From the NCBI RefSeq assembly GCF_009741975.1, contig NZ_WPCF01000018.1:1-33137 (forward strand): DNA of 33,137 nucleotides, written 5' to 3'. Under the pieces are notes generated by a model. It was not told the origin of the DNA and ran no database searches. It saw only the letters and a program-made list of their open reading frames with translations. Source of the DNA: Halobacterium sp. CBA1126 (GTDB taxonomy: Archaea > Halobacteriota > Halobacteria > Halobacteriales > Halobacteriaceae). The position numbers were made by a program, and so were the translations under genes. Numbering within the stretch: the stretch's first letter is position 1; every line of letters starts with the position of its first letter. Shown in pieces: positions 22,081 through 30,474 of this stretch.

Positions 22081-22601
22081 GTTTGTGCTACCTCCCGGCG
22101 GAGCCAATGCAGACTATCCCGGACCCAGCGGGCTTCGGGGATGCCGCCGGTCTCCGAGCCCCACTGGACTTCGTCGGTCTGAATCCACTGGTCCTTCGCG
22201 GCCCAGTAGAAATGCAGGGGGTCGCCGCGGATCGTGTGTGGCGGGACGCCGAACTCCCAGAGGCCAGCGGCGACGTGCCCCCACGACCACTCGATAGTGA
22301 GACCACGCTGGCTGCGCTCGACGGTGACGCCCTGGAAGCTGTCTTCGACGGGGTCGTAGGCGTAGCCGCCCTGCGCGGAGGCGTAGCTTGCGAGCGCGTC
22401 GTGGGCCTCACCAACCGTCTGCGAGATGAGGTTGCCCTGCGAGCCGACCAACGCGGACTCCGCGCTGTCGAGGAACGCTTGGCGCGCACTGTCGCTCGCA
22501 GCGTCAGGTACGGAGACGTCCAACTGGGCGCCGAGTGGGTCGGTCTGGAGTTCGAGGGAAAAGTCGATGGTGACTGTCGCCGCAGGATTCCCTTCTGGCA
22601 T
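22077..22601 (-). CDS. HK97 gp10-like head-tail/tail completion protein
   Basis: A 174-aa protein starting MPEGNPAATVTIDFSLELQT. The first half is helical (DSARQAFLDSAESALVGSQG). The second half has the gp10-like pattern: a strand with GLTIEWSWGHVA, then VPPHTIRGDPLHFYW, and near the end GIPEARWVRDSLHWLRREV. This fits a minor head-tail joining protein. The ATG at 22601 is chosen, not the longer frame to 22733, because it follows the stop of the small membrane gene. Confidence 0.7.
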   Translation of the reverse strand: MPEGNPAATVTIDFSLELQTDPLGAQLDVSVPDAASDSARQAFLDSAESALVGSQGNLISQTVGEAHDALASYASAQGGYAYDPVEDSFQGVTVERSQRGLTIEWSWGHVAAGLWEFGVPPHTIRGDPLHFYWAAKDQWIQTDEVQWGSETGGIPEARWVRDSLHWLRREVAQT

Positions 22602-22608
22602 GTGGGGG

Positions 22609-22773
22609 TCACTGTTCCTCCGTGCGTGGATCCTCGCTGGGCGTCTCCGAGACACGAGCCCGATACAGCCACCGTGGGTCGCCGTCGGTGCTGCGGTCCC
22701 GCCACGCATGGTACAGCCACGTCCCGAGGACAACGCCGACGACCGACGTCAAGAAGTCGACCAGTGGCGTCAT
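22609..22773 (-). CDS. Small single-pass membrane protein
   Basis: A 54-aa protein (MTPLVDFLTSVVGVVLGTWL start). Residues 3-21 are a hydrophobic helix; the remainder is charged (HAWRDRSTDGDPRWLYRARV). The start overlaps the stop of the connector gene (ATGA). It was found by reading the strand between the two larger genes; it is a second small membrane protein within the head-tail block. Confidence 0.6.
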   Translation of the reverse strand: MTPLVDFLTSVVGVVLGTWLYHAWRDRSTDGDPRWLYRARVSETPSEDPRTEEQ

Positions 22774-23519
22774 TTGTACACCTCGAGGAGTTCGTCCGCC
22801 TGTTCGCGCAACTCGCTGGCTTTCGATTCGGCGCCGTAGACCTCCGAGTTGTCGGGGATGGAGAACGACGGGCTTTCAGTCAGGTCCGCGGCCGCCCTGA
22901 AGGCGACCGCGCGCCGGACGTTCTCGGGAATCCCCTCGTGGCCGTAACTCCACTCGAGGTAGACGGCGTTCGCGAAACTGTCGAGGACGTACTCGTCGTC
23001 CTCCTCGGGCTTGAGGAGGTTCGTGGTGTCGAGGTACAACCGCGACCAGCCGCCGTTGTTCACGCGGAGGTAGTAATCCTCCCCCGATGGCGGCCACGAG
23101 CCCTCACTGTAGCCCTCGGACGCGGCCCAGTCCTCGTAGGTGCCATCCTCCTGGCGGACGTGCAACGCCGAGAGGGACTCGGCATCCCGCCGCGCCAGCG
23201 TGATCTTCGCATACGTCCCCTGACTCGTCTTCGGCACAGGGCCATCCTCGTCGACGATGAACGCCGAGGCGGTCGGGATGTCCTCCTCGTCGTTCCGCGT
23301 CTTCGGCGACGTCGGGATGTCGATCTCGGTGGCCTCGGTGAGGATCTGGTCGCCTTCTTGGGCGTACCAGTGTCGCTTCAGTTCCTTCTCCACTGGTTCC
23401 GTCTGCGCGGTGATCGCCTTCACCGCTATCGCTGGGTCTTGGCTGACATCACCCGGGAGGTCGGCGGCGTTGAGTGCTTTCCGGAGGTCTTCGAGCGTGC
23501 AGTACCCCGTGTTTGGCAT
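22770..23519 (-). CDS. Head-tail connector (adaptor) protein
   Basis: A 249-aa protein. The N-terminus (MPNTGYCTLEDLRKALNAAD) and final helices (NVRRAVAFRAAADLTES, then SKASELREQADELLEVYK) have the helical pattern of gp6/gp15-like adaptors that sit below the portal. A beta-rich insert of about 100 residues lies between. It follows the capsid genes, the expected place. Confidence 0.68.
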   Translation of the reverse strand: MPNTGYCTLEDLRKALNAADLPGDVSQDPAIAVKAITAQTEPVEKELKRHWYAQEGDQILTEATEIDIPTSPKTRNDEEDIPTASAFIVDEDGPVPKTSQGTYAKITLARRDAESLSALHVRQEDGTYEDWAASEGYSEGSWPPSGEDYYLRVNNGGWSRLYLDTTNLLKPEEDDEYVLDSFANAVYLEWSYGHEGIPENVRRAVAFRAAADLTESPSFSIPDNSEVYGAESKASELREQADELLEVYK

Positions 23520-23525
23520 TCTGGG

Positions 23526-23840
23526 TTACCTCGGGTTGTTCCGCACTTCGACACTGTACGTGCAGCCATTGCTCGACGTCACCTGGACGCCCTCGCACTG
23601 CGGCAGGTCGACCGTGTACGACTGCACCTCACTGAGCGTCCGCGAGTCCTCCTCGTAGGTCGCCGCGTCGCCGTCAAACGCGACCGTGAGCGTGTCGTCG
23701 GTGTTTCCTTCGAGGTCCTCGAGGTTGATGCAGACGACGGGCGTGTGGTACCCGGCGCCGGGGAACGTCCATCCGACTGCCTCGCCAGCGGTAAGGCTCT
23801 TGGAGTCGGCGAGAACCGCACTCGCGTGCCATGGGGGCAT
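23526..23840 (-). CDS. Small beta-rich virion protein, possible decoration protein
   Basis: A 104-aa protein (MPPWHASAVLADSKSLTAGE start) with predicted beta strands throughout (TLTVAFDGDAATYEEDS, CTYSVEVRNN) and three cysteines. It lies two genes after the major capsid protein, where capsid decoration or stabilising proteins usually lie. No motif proves this. Confidence 0.6.
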   Translation of the reverse strand: MPPWHASAVLADSKSLTAGEAVGWTFPGAGYHTPVVCINLEDLEGNTDDTLTVAFDGDAATYEEDSRTLSEVQSYTVDLPQCEGVQVTSSNGCTYSVEVRNNPR

Positions 23841-23843
23841 CGG

Positions 23844-24218
23844 TTATCCCTCCAGTTCCGCGCGGCGTTCGCCGACAGCATCCTCGACGGTGACGTACTC
23901 AGTCGCGTCACCGACTTCGTCCAGGTGGCCATCCGCCTCGCCCGCTTCGACGGCGTCGACGATGTCGGCGGCGTCCCGGTCGAGGAACGCCTCGGCGTCG
24001 AACCCGGACTCCTCGTCGACATCCTCGGACTCAGGTTCGCTGGTGTCCTCGTCCGGCGCGTCGCCGCCGGTCTCGTCCGTTTCCGAGACGATCTCGAAGT
24101 CGTTGCGCTCGTCGAGGTACTCGGCGAGGTCGTCGTTGACGTCCTGGGTGTCGCCGGGGTCGAAGCCGACGCCGGCGACGCGGTAGTGGCCGCCTCCGGT
24201 GTAAGTGACTTCAGGCAT
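23844..24218 (-). CDS. Acidic hypothetical virion protein
   Basis: A 124-aa protein. Residues 1-45 form a small domain (VTYTGGGHYRVAGVGFDPGD), which looks like the short module often found after the capsid gene. The middle is a disordered acidic stretch (GGDAPDEDTSEPESEDVDEE) and the end is a helix with repeated Asp/Ala. Possibly a head-fibre or connector-associated protein; unknown. Confidence 0.65.
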   Translation of the reverse strand: MPEVTYTGGGHYRVAGVGFDPGDTQDVNDDLAEYLDERNDFEIVSETDETGGDAPDEDTSEPESEDVDEESGFDAEAFLDRDAADIVDAVEAGEADGHLDEVGDATEYVTVEDAVGERRAELEG

Positions 24219-24233
24219 CCACTCTCACCAGAG

Positions 24234-25211
24234 TTAGGCCGTCGCGACGTTGTCGATGAGCACTGCGCCCTCTTCGTCCTCGACCTGGAAGTCGTCGCGG
24301 GTCCGCATGAAGTACCGCGCGAACAGGTCGTTCTCCGCGGTCTTGTCCGTCTGGTCGAGCACCTCGACCTCGGTCTGCCGCCAAATGCCGTAGATGAGGT
24401 TCTCCGGGTACGTGAACAGCGCCGTCCCCTGCGGCCAGCCGGCGAACCCGTAGACGTCGTAGTTGAACGGCGTCAGATCCTCGTCGCTGAAGATGACCGC
24501 GGCGCCGAGCGGATCCTCGCGCTGCGTGAGGTCGTACTCCCACTCCTCGATCTGGGAGAGGTTCATCATGTAGACCGGCTCCTGAACCTCCGCACTGCGC
24601 TTGAACTTGTTCGGCAGCGCAGCCCGCGCCTCGTGGAACAGCGACGTGTCGATGGCGCCGCCAGCGTGGTCGTACGTGTTCGTATCCGGCCGGTCGTTGA
24701 GAATCTTCAGCCAGCCGTCGTTCTGCGTGAGGAACGCCTGGCTGTCCCCACCCGACGTGTCGGCGGTGTCGCCGTTGATGCCGAGGTCCTGCGTGTCGAC
24801 GGACCACTGGTTGCTCATCTTGTCGAGCACGATCTCGTCGACCTGGCCGATGGTGTCCTCGACAGTCTCCCGGGGCAGGTCCCAGTCCAGAACGCCCTTT
24901 TCGGCGTCCATCTGGATGCCGTCCGTGTTCACCTCCGCACTGCCGCCAGAGGTACCTTCCTGAGTGCCGGCGCCGCGCCGCATGCGTTCGCCGACGCCGA
25001 TGCGTGCGAGCTCCATCTTCGGCCGCGGCAGCACCTCGGTACGGCACATGTTGAGGAGCTGGCTGGTGTCCTGGATGCGCTGGTACCAGTCCTCGAAGAG
25101 GTCCCGCGGCATCACACCGCCCGAGAGATCCCCGGGGGCGATGTCCTTCAGTGCTTCTTCGTTCTGCTTCCGCACGCCCGTCATGCCCGCGTAGTTCTGC
25201 TGAGTACTCAT
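24234..25211 (-). CDS. Major capsid protein, HK97 fold
   Basis: A 325-aa protein. The N-terminus (LSGGVMPRDLFEDWYQRIQD) begins the family pattern, followed by an extended E-loop region and a spine helix. The P-domain and A-domain regions carry TALFTYPENLIYGIWRQTEV, then ARYFMRTRDDFQVEDEEGAV near the end, as in other archaeal tailed virus capsid proteins. It follows the protease gene. There is no obvious cleavable delta domain in the N-terminus. Confidence 0.82.
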   Translation of the reverse strand: MSTQQNYAGMTGVRKQNEEALKDIAPGDLSGGVMPRDLFEDWYQRIQDTSQLLNMCRTEVLPRPKMELARIGVGERMRRGAGTQEGTSGGSAEVNTDGIQMDAEKGVLDWDLPRETVEDTIGQVDEIVLDKMSNQWSVDTQDLGINGDTADTSGGDSQAFLTQNDGWLKILNDRPDTNTYDHAGGAIDTSLFHEARAALPNKFKRSAEVQEPVYMMNLSQIEEWEYDLTQREDPLGAAVIFSDEDLTPFNYDVYGFAGWPQGTALFTYPENLIYGIWRQTEVEVLDQTDKTAENDLFARYFMRTRDDFQVEDEEGAVLIDNVATA

Positions 25212-25214
25212 GGT

Positions 25215-26780
25215 CTACCGACCTCCGCGGCCGCCGCTGTTTGCGAGTTCATGCATCTTCGACTCGGGCGTGAAGAACGCCGCCCGCTCGTCGACACCGC
25301 CCTCTCCAGCACCGCTCTTCTCCGTCCCGGTGAGCTGCTGGCTCTCGGTCGCGCCGGTCTGCTTGGAGATGTTGTCGATGCGCTCGGACTGCTTGTCGAC
25401 GTCCTCCTTCAGTTCCTTCGCCCACTCCGGGGCGTCCTCGAAGGCATCCGTCTCCCCGTTGGCGTCCTTCTCGCTGCCCTCCGCGAGGACGTCGTCGATT
25501 CGCTTGCTCTGTTCGTTGATCTGTTCCTGCAGTTCCTTGGCCCACTCGGGGGGCTCGCTGTCGCTCATGGTTGTGTTGTCATCCGAGGTATCGCCCTCGG
25601 AGGCGTACTTCTCAGACTGTTCGACCGCCTTCCGGCGGATGCGTTGCGCCTCTGCTGCGAAGCCGTCGGTCGGACTCTCCACCGAGTCCAGTGACTCGAT
25701 GTCGTTGCCGGTGGCCTGCTGGAGGTCCTCGACACTCCCGTAAATCGAGACGTGCGGGTCCTCGAGTGCGTCCGGGAACGCGTCCCGGCGCCAGTCGACG
25801 TAGACGTCGTGTTCGGGGAAGTCGACGCCCATGCCGAGCAGGTCGCCGTTGTAGTCCGTGTCGTCGTCCTCGCTGGCAGTGATGCGGAAGACGTCGACAC
25901 CGACAGTGTCCTCCTTGGACACGTGGGCCGCGTCCCGGCTGGGCGAACTGGCGCCCTTCGCTGCCGTCGCCCCGCCCTGGAGCGTGCTCGGGGAGGTACC
26001 CCAGCCGTTGGTGAGGGTGTTGAGGAACGACTTTGCGGCGCTCGTCAGGCTCTTCTCGCCGGGTTCACCGGCACCCTCGACGTTCACCGCACGACTGAGG
26101 ACATCCCAGAGTCGTTCAGCCTCGGTCTCGGTATGGCCACGCTCCATCGCCTCCTCGATGAACGCGCTCCGGTTCCCGAGGTGGTCGGCGAGCCGCTTCT
26201 CCGCGGTCGCCGCCCGTGCCTTCGACGCCTCCAGGATGCGGGCGTCTGGGACTGCGGGGACGTCGACGGCGGAGACCTCGCGGATGAGGCCGTCGGTGAG
26301 CTCCCAGTACTCCTCGACATCCACCTCGTCGGGAACGGAGACCTCCTCGGGGAGGTCGTCGGGGTCGTCGCCAGTGGGCTCCCAGACGACGTCGACGGCG
26401 CCGATGGAGTGGCCGTCGAGGATACCGTCCTCGACGAGGCTCCAGAGTTCGTCGTCGTTGTACGACCACTCCTGGACCCAGGCACCCTCATCGACGCTCT
26501 GGCCGCCGATCTCCTCCGCGGTGTCGAGGACCTCGTTGCGTTCGAGGGTCATCCACTCCGAGGGCCAGACGGCGTGCATGACGCCGCCGTCGGCTTCGCC
26601 GGCGTCGACAAACGCGTCGAACTGCGTGGCGAACGCCTCGATCGTCTCGGGGCGTTCCCAGTCGCCGTGGTGGTCGACCGTGTAGGGGACCATCACGACG
26701 CCAGTTGCCGTCTGCTCGTCGGCGTCCTTCTGGATGTAGTCGACGCGCTTCTCGTACTGTTCGCCTCGCTGCTCGGTCAT
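25215..26780 (-). CDS. Prohead protease fused to scaffold-like C-terminus
   Basis: A 521-aa protein. Residues about 10-190 look like an XkdF-type prohead serine protease: GVVMVPYTVDHHGDWERPET, the histidine in GGVMHAVWPSEW, and DGHSIGAVDVVWEP with a candidate catalytic Ser. The middle third holds an alpha/beta module (VGVDVFRITASEDDDTDYNG). The last about 115 residues are a coiled-coil scaffold with two repeats beginning PEWAKELQEQINEQSKRIDD and PEWAKELKEDVDKQSERIDN. An internal ATG at 25568 could start a separate 117-aa scaffold, as in lambda C/Nu3. Confidence 0.75.
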   Translation of the reverse strand: MTEQRGEQYEKRVDYIQKDADEQTATGVVMVPYTVDHHGDWERPETIEAFATQFDAFVDAGEADGGVMHAVWPSEWMTLERNEVLDTAEEIGGQSVDEGAWVQEWSYNDDELWSLVEDGILDGHSIGAVDVVWEPTGDDPDDLPEEVSVPDEVDVEEYWELTDGLIREVSAVDVPAVPDARILEASKARAATAEKRLADHLGNRSAFIEEAMERGHTETEAERLWDVLSRAVNVEGAGEPGEKSLTSAAKSFLNTLTNGWGTSPSTLQGGATAAKGASSPSRDAAHVSKEDTVGVDVFRITASEDDDTDYNGDLLGMGVDFPEHDVYVDWRRDAFPDALEDPHVSIYGSVEDLQQATGNDIESLDSVESPTDGFAAEAQRIRRKAVEQSEKYASEGDTSDDNTTMSDSEPPEWAKELQEQINEQSKRIDDVLAEGSEKDANGETDAFEDAPEWAKELKEDVDKQSERIDNISKQTGATESQQLTGTEKSGAGEGGVDERAAFFTPESKMHELANSGGRGGR

Positions 26781-26783
26781 GAG

Positions 26784-26882
26784 TCAGTCCTCCTCGTTGC
26801 TGTCGTCGGCGGCTTTCTGCGCGGTCTCGGTGTCAGCGAGGCCGCGCTTCTCGCCGCGCTCTCGGCTCTTGTTCTCAGACAT
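26784..26882 (-). CDS. Small hypothetical protein between portal and protease
   Basis: A 32-aa charged peptide (MSENKSRERGEKRGLADTET start), too short for normal gene calls. It ends directly before the protease ATG and begins just after a structured RNA element at 26899-26963. Composition fits the virus; no SD is seen. Its function, if any, is unknown. Confidence 0.45.
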   Translation of the reverse strand: MSENKSRERGEKRGLADTETAQKAADDSNEED

Positions 26883-26898
26883 CGGTCGAAAACAGGGT

Positions 26899-26917
26899 GC
26901 CGGCCCCGACGGCCGGC
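26899..26917 (-). other. Seven-base-pair hairpin GCCGGCC-GTCGG-GGCCGGC
   Basis: A perfect 7-bp stem with a five-base loop in the transcript between portal and protease, only six bases after the tRNA-like element. It is very GC-rich. It may block or pause RNA polymerase, protect a processed 3' end or 5' end, or help shape the RNA; no poly-U tract follows. Confidence 0.6.
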
Positions 26918-26922
26918 TGAAG

Positions 26923-26963
26923 TCCCCGGCGTGGAATCGAACCACGCCTCGACCACTCGGGGA
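26923..26963 (-). ncRNA. tRNA-like minihelix (acceptor plus T-arm, no anticodon arm)
   Basis: On the minus strand 41 bases fold as a 6-bp outer stem (UCCCCG/CGGGGA) stacked directly on a 6-bp stem GCGUGG/CCACGC with loop UUCGAUU, the exact T-loop consensus. The two stems give 12 bp, the same as the acceptor/T stack of a tRNA. In place of D and anticodon arms there is a 10-base bulge AGUGGUCGAG, like the AGUGGUAGAG of D-loops. No CCA follows. It lies in the 88-bp gap just after the portal stop. It may be a processing signal or a remnant of a tRNA. Confidence 0.6.
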
Positions 26964-26970
26964 TAACTGG

Positions 26971-28878
26971 TTAGATGTCGCTCGGGATGTCGTCCGGGAC
27001 GTCCTCCGGGTCGGGTGTCGGCCCCGACGGGAGGCGGTCGTGGAAGTTCGTCACCTCCAGGTAGGGATACTCGAGGCGGATGTTCGAGTAGTGGTAGCTG
27101 CCGTGACTCCCCGCGCTGTTCAACGCCGCCCACACCGACTGGGGGACGTCGACGTAGACGTACAGGGAGTTCTGGCCATCCGGCCGCTGAAACGACAGGT
27201 AGAGCTCCTGCGCCTCGAAGTCGTAGAGGCCTTCGTCGAGATTACTGGAGCTGAACGAGGTTTGCTCGATCGCGTCCTTTGTCTCCAGTTGGCTCTCGAC
27301 GACACTCCACTCGCGCTCCCCGATCTTCCGGTCCTCCGGGGGCGCGTCCACCGCACGCGACGCCTCCGTCTCCCCACCACCACCGCCGCCGCCACTGTCG
27401 CCGGCGACGTCGGCTTCGTACTCCGCGAGGGTCATGTCGCCGTACTCCTCGTTCGGCGGCAGCCCGAGCTCCTCGAGCGTCTGGTTGACCGTTGGCACAC
27501 CACTCAGGCGGTACGAGCGCACGCGACGCTCGGTGAGCTGTGCTTCCTCCTTCGGGTTGTTCGCGCCGCGGAGCTCGAAGTCGATCGTCCAGTCATCAAC
27601 CCCGAGCGCGGTCTGGTGGAGGATCTTGTACAGCCGCGCTTCGAACTTCGCCTGCTCCGGCGCGATGACACCCTCCGCGAACTCCTGAACTTGCGCCTCA
27701 GAGTTCGACCGGTTGCTCGTGCCGGTGACGTTGATGAGGATCGGGGGGACCTCGTGGACCTTCGCAATCTCGTGCTCGTTCCGTTCGCGGAACGCCTGGA
27801 ACTCCATGTCGTTGGAATCCGTCGCCCCGAGCGCCTCGAACTCGATCTCGACATCGCTCGGGTCGCCCTCCTTGAGGGGGTTGTCGTCTTCGAACTCGAA
27901 GCCCTCGACCTCGAGGATGGCCGTCCGGTACCGTTCACCCTTGAGGTTCTCCTGGAGGTCACGGAGTTCGTCCTTCGAGTCCTCGGTGAGCTTGCCGCCG
28001 TAGACTTTGACGGCGTAGTGGGGGATGCCGAGGTTGTCGAAGATGTCGTGGTTCCATTCCTGCGCGGCTTCGTCGGCGGCCATCGTCCGCATCGCCGCGA
28101 CGAAGTCCGGGATGCCGTAGTACAGACTGAGCGGACTGGGGTTCGGGACGAAGATGAGCTCGTTCGCCGGCCCGTTCTCAAGGTCGTCCGCCGAGGAGGC
28201 GACGTTGCCGTTCTCCTTGTCGACGAACGTCGGATCCTCGCCGTATCGGTCGCCGGCTTCTCCGAAGTACCGCCGGCGGCCCTGCCGGATTTGGACGTAG
28301 CCGTGCCCCGACTGAATCGCCTCGACCTCCTCGCCGTCCTCAGTCTCAGTGGTGGTCGTGGTCTTCCGGACGCGAACGGTGGTCGCCGGCACGTGTGCGA
28401 GACCAACGGGGCCGCCTTCGCCGTTCACGAGAATCTCCAGGGCGGCCCAGCCGACACCGTGGTAGTCGAGCCGGGAGAGCTCAAGCACCTCTTCCGGCGT
28501 CGACGTCGCCGTCCCCTCAGGACCGAGCTGCCACCTGGAGTCCGAGCCGCGCCAGAAGTCCTCGACCGTCTGGTAGGCGTCGCCCTCTGGGTCGGGGTCG
28601 TCCGCGCTCTGGTGGGGGACGATGTCGAAGCCGTACCCGACTTCGTAGCGGGCTTTCATGCGGAGGCACGCTTGGTGGGTCTCGTTGAGTTCTTGGAACG
28701 CCGCGAGGGTCTCGGGGTTGTACGGCGGGACGATGCCGCGGCCGACGTCGGTCGCGATGCGGCGTTCGTCGAGTTGCGTGGTTTCGCGTGCTTTCTCCAT
28801 CGCGCCCGTGTTGCCCTTGTCGAGGGAGGTGATGGACAGCGATACCTCACCGCCGCCGTCGTCAGCGTTGTCACTCAT
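26971..28878 (-). CDS. Portal protein with C-terminal KTSC domain
   Basis: A 635-aa portal forming the DNA entry ring of the head. The N-terminal half has the family pattern (GIVPPYNPETLAAFQELNE, MKARYEVGYGFDIVPH), the clip/wing region (NELIFVPNPSPLSLYYGIPD) and the stem helices with ISS-like KVHEVPPILINVTGTSN. A Gly-rich linker (about residue 490-500) leads to residues 538-610, which match the KTSC domain: SFSSSNLDEGLYDFEAQELY, then YVYVDVPQSVWAALNSAGSH and NIRLEYPYLEV. It follows TerL with five bases between stop and start regions. Confidence 0.88.
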   Translation of the reverse strand: MSDNADDGGGEVSLSITSLDKGNTGAMEKARETTQLDERRIATDVGRGIVPPYNPETLAAFQELNETHQACLRMKARYEVGYGFDIVPHQSADDPDPEGDAYQTVEDFWRGSDSRWQLGPEGTATSTPEEVLELSRLDYHGVGWAALEILVNGEGGPVGLAHVPATTVRVRKTTTTTETEDGEEVEAIQSGHGYVQIRQGRRRYFGEAGDRYGEDPTFVDKENGNVASSADDLENGPANELIFVPNPSPLSLYYGIPDFVAAMRTMAADEAAQEWNHDIFDNLGIPHYAVKVYGGKLTEDSKDELRDLQENLKGERYRTAILEVEGFEFEDDNPLKEGDPSDVEIEFEALGATDSNDMEFQAFRERNEHEIAKVHEVPPILINVTGTSNRSNSEAQVQEFAEGVIAPEQAKFEARLYKILHQTALGVDDWTIDFELRGANNPKEEAQLTERRVRSYRLSGVPTVNQTLEELGLPPNEEYGDMTLAEYEADVAGDSGGGGGGGETEASRAVDAPPEDRKIGEREWSVVESQLETKDAIEQTSFSSSNLDEGLYDFEAQELYLSFQRPDGQNSLYVYVDVPQSVWAALNSAGSHGSYHYSNIRLEYPYLEVTNFHDRLPSGPTPDPEDVPDDIPSDI

Positions 28879-30474
28879 CTATAGGTAGCTCACTCCGTTG
28901 CTGTCATCGTCCTCGTCGACGTCGTCGTCGGCGCCGGCGAAGGCCAGCCGACGCATCCCCTGCTCGGCCATGTACCACGCCGCCACGAGGTCCGGCGTAT
29001 GCCCCTGCAGCTTCCCGTCCTGGAGCTCCAAGCTCATCGCCGCCTGCACGAACTCCTCGCTCGGCTGATGACCACGGTAGAACTGGATCGCTCCATTCTC
29101 GACGAGCGTCCGCAGCCGCGGGATGCCGTTCTCCCACGAGTGCTTCTTCCCGCTGGTAGAGATGCCCGTGACCTTCGCGGCCAGCTGCGGGCTGAACTCG
29201 ATGGCATCGTTGACGACGTACTGCTGCATCCCGTTGTCCTCGATGACGATGACCGCCGGGTCGTACCGCCGGTCGTACTCCGCCAGTTGGGCCTTAATCT
29301 GACTGGGCTGTAGACCCTGCTCGGCGCGGGCGTCCAGGAGCGTCCGCGTGCCGTCAGCCTTCGCGCGGAAGACGACGAACGCCGCATCGTCACCGGTCGG
29401 CGACTGTGCCGGGTCGTGCGCGACGACGATCGCCTCCCGCTCGCCGGCGCGGTACTTCGCCGGTGGACTCGAGCCACGGATGCTGCAGCCGCCGTCCTCG
29501 ACGCGCTGGTTGACGTCGTCCGCGTTGATGAGGTTCCCACTGGCACCGCGAATCGTCAGGGTGTATTCGCGCCAGAAGAGGTGGTCAGCCATCTTCGACC
29601 GCTTATCACGGAGCCACTCGGGGCCACGGGCGTCCGGCCAGAGGACCTGGAGGGTACCGTTGCTCCACGGGTTCTGGACTTCCGTGTAGTAGTCGGGGTC
29701 GGGGCGGCGCTCTTGGTGGTCGTCGTCCTCTCCATACTCCGAGTCCCAGACGTCGAGGATCGCGGGATACTCCCGGAGCGCGTACCCCTGGTAGTCGCGG
29801 TAGTGCGACCAGATGTCGTCCGGGCGCTTGCGGGTGCCGACCATGATGGTGCGGCCGTCGTCTTTGACCATCGGCTGGGCGACGCCGTCCACCCAGTTGA
29901 TGACCTCTGACGTCGAGCCGTCGCCACGCTCCTTGATGATGTCGTCGTGCAGGAGTACGTGGGCGCGGGCGCCCTCGACCGCGCCGAACAGCCACGCGGT
30001 CGTCAGGGAGGCGTCGTGGTGGAACTCCTTGACCTTCTTCGAGTCCGTCTTCCGGGGCTTGTTCAGGTTGATCAGCCACGGGTTGCGTTCGATGAACTTG
30101 TTGAGCTCGCGGTCGGCTTTCTCGTAGGCCTGCTCTTGGGTGTTCATGCACCAGATCGCGCGGAACCCTGGCTTGTACTCGAGGCACGCGATCAGGTACG
30201 CGGTGATGATGGTCGTCTTCAGGCCGTCCCTGTGGCAGAGGAGTGCGAGGTCGCCGTCGGCGTCAGCTTCGCCGGCGATGTGGCGGAGCCACTGACTGTG
30301 GTGGTCGCCGAGCGGGCTCCACGGGTCGGGTTCCGAGCTCATGTAGCCCTCGGTGAGTTTGTTCGCGAACTCCAGCCAGCACCCGTGCTCGAACGGATTG
30401 TACGCGGCCCTGATTTCCGACCGGGAGAGCTCCACCTCGACGTCGTCGCCTCCCGTGTTCTGGGTACCACTCAT
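28879..30474 (-). CDS. terL: Terminase large subunit (packaging ATPase/nuclease)
   Basis: A 531-aa DNA packaging motor. The ATPase part has a deviant Walker A, HRDGLKTT (81-88), and Walker B HVLLHDDII (172-180). The C-terminal RNase H-like nuclease has three acidic positions: Asp354 in VVAHDPA, Glu412 in VIVIEDN and Asp495 in HTPDLVAAW. The frame is open to 30516, but the ATG at 30474 overlaps the stop of the small zinc-protein gene (ATGA) and fits the family. It packages viral DNA through the portal encoded next. Confidence 0.93.
   Translation of the reverse strand: MSGTQNTGGDDVEVELSRSEIRAAYNPFEHGCWLEFANKLTEGYMSSEPDPWSPLGDHHSQWLRHIAGEADADGDLALLCHRDGLKTTIITAYLIACLEYKPGFRAIWCMNTQEQAYEKADRELNKFIERNPWLINLNKPRKTDSKKVKEFHHDASLTTAWLFGAVEGARAHVLLHDDIIKERGDGSTSEVINWVDGVAQPMVKDDGRTIMVGTRKRPDDIWSHYRDYQGYALREYPAILDVWDSEYGEDDDHQERRPDPDYYTEVQNPWSNGTLQVLWPDARGPEWLRDKRSKMADHLFWREYTLTIRGASGNLINADDVNQRVEDGGCSIRGSSPPAKYRAGEREAIVVAHDPAQSPTGDDAAFVVFRAKADGTRTLLDARAEQGLQPSQIKAQLAEYDRRYDPAVIVIEDNGMQQYVVNDAIEFSPQLAAKVTGISTSGKKHSWENGIPRLRTLVENGAIQFYRGHQPSEEFVQAAMSLELQDGKLQGHTPDLVAAWYMAEQGMRRLAFAGADDDVDEDDDSNGVSYL

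Noticed and set aside
21996-25694. Plus-strand open frame of 1232 codons
   Set aside because: It lies opposite seven well-supported virion genes with overlapping starts and stops. Its Val/Arg/Gly/Ala-rich content is the usual antisense shadow of GC-rich haloarchaeal genes.
26779-28884. Plus-strand open frame of 701 codons
   Set aside because: Antisense shadow of the portal gene; no domain, start signal or operon context.
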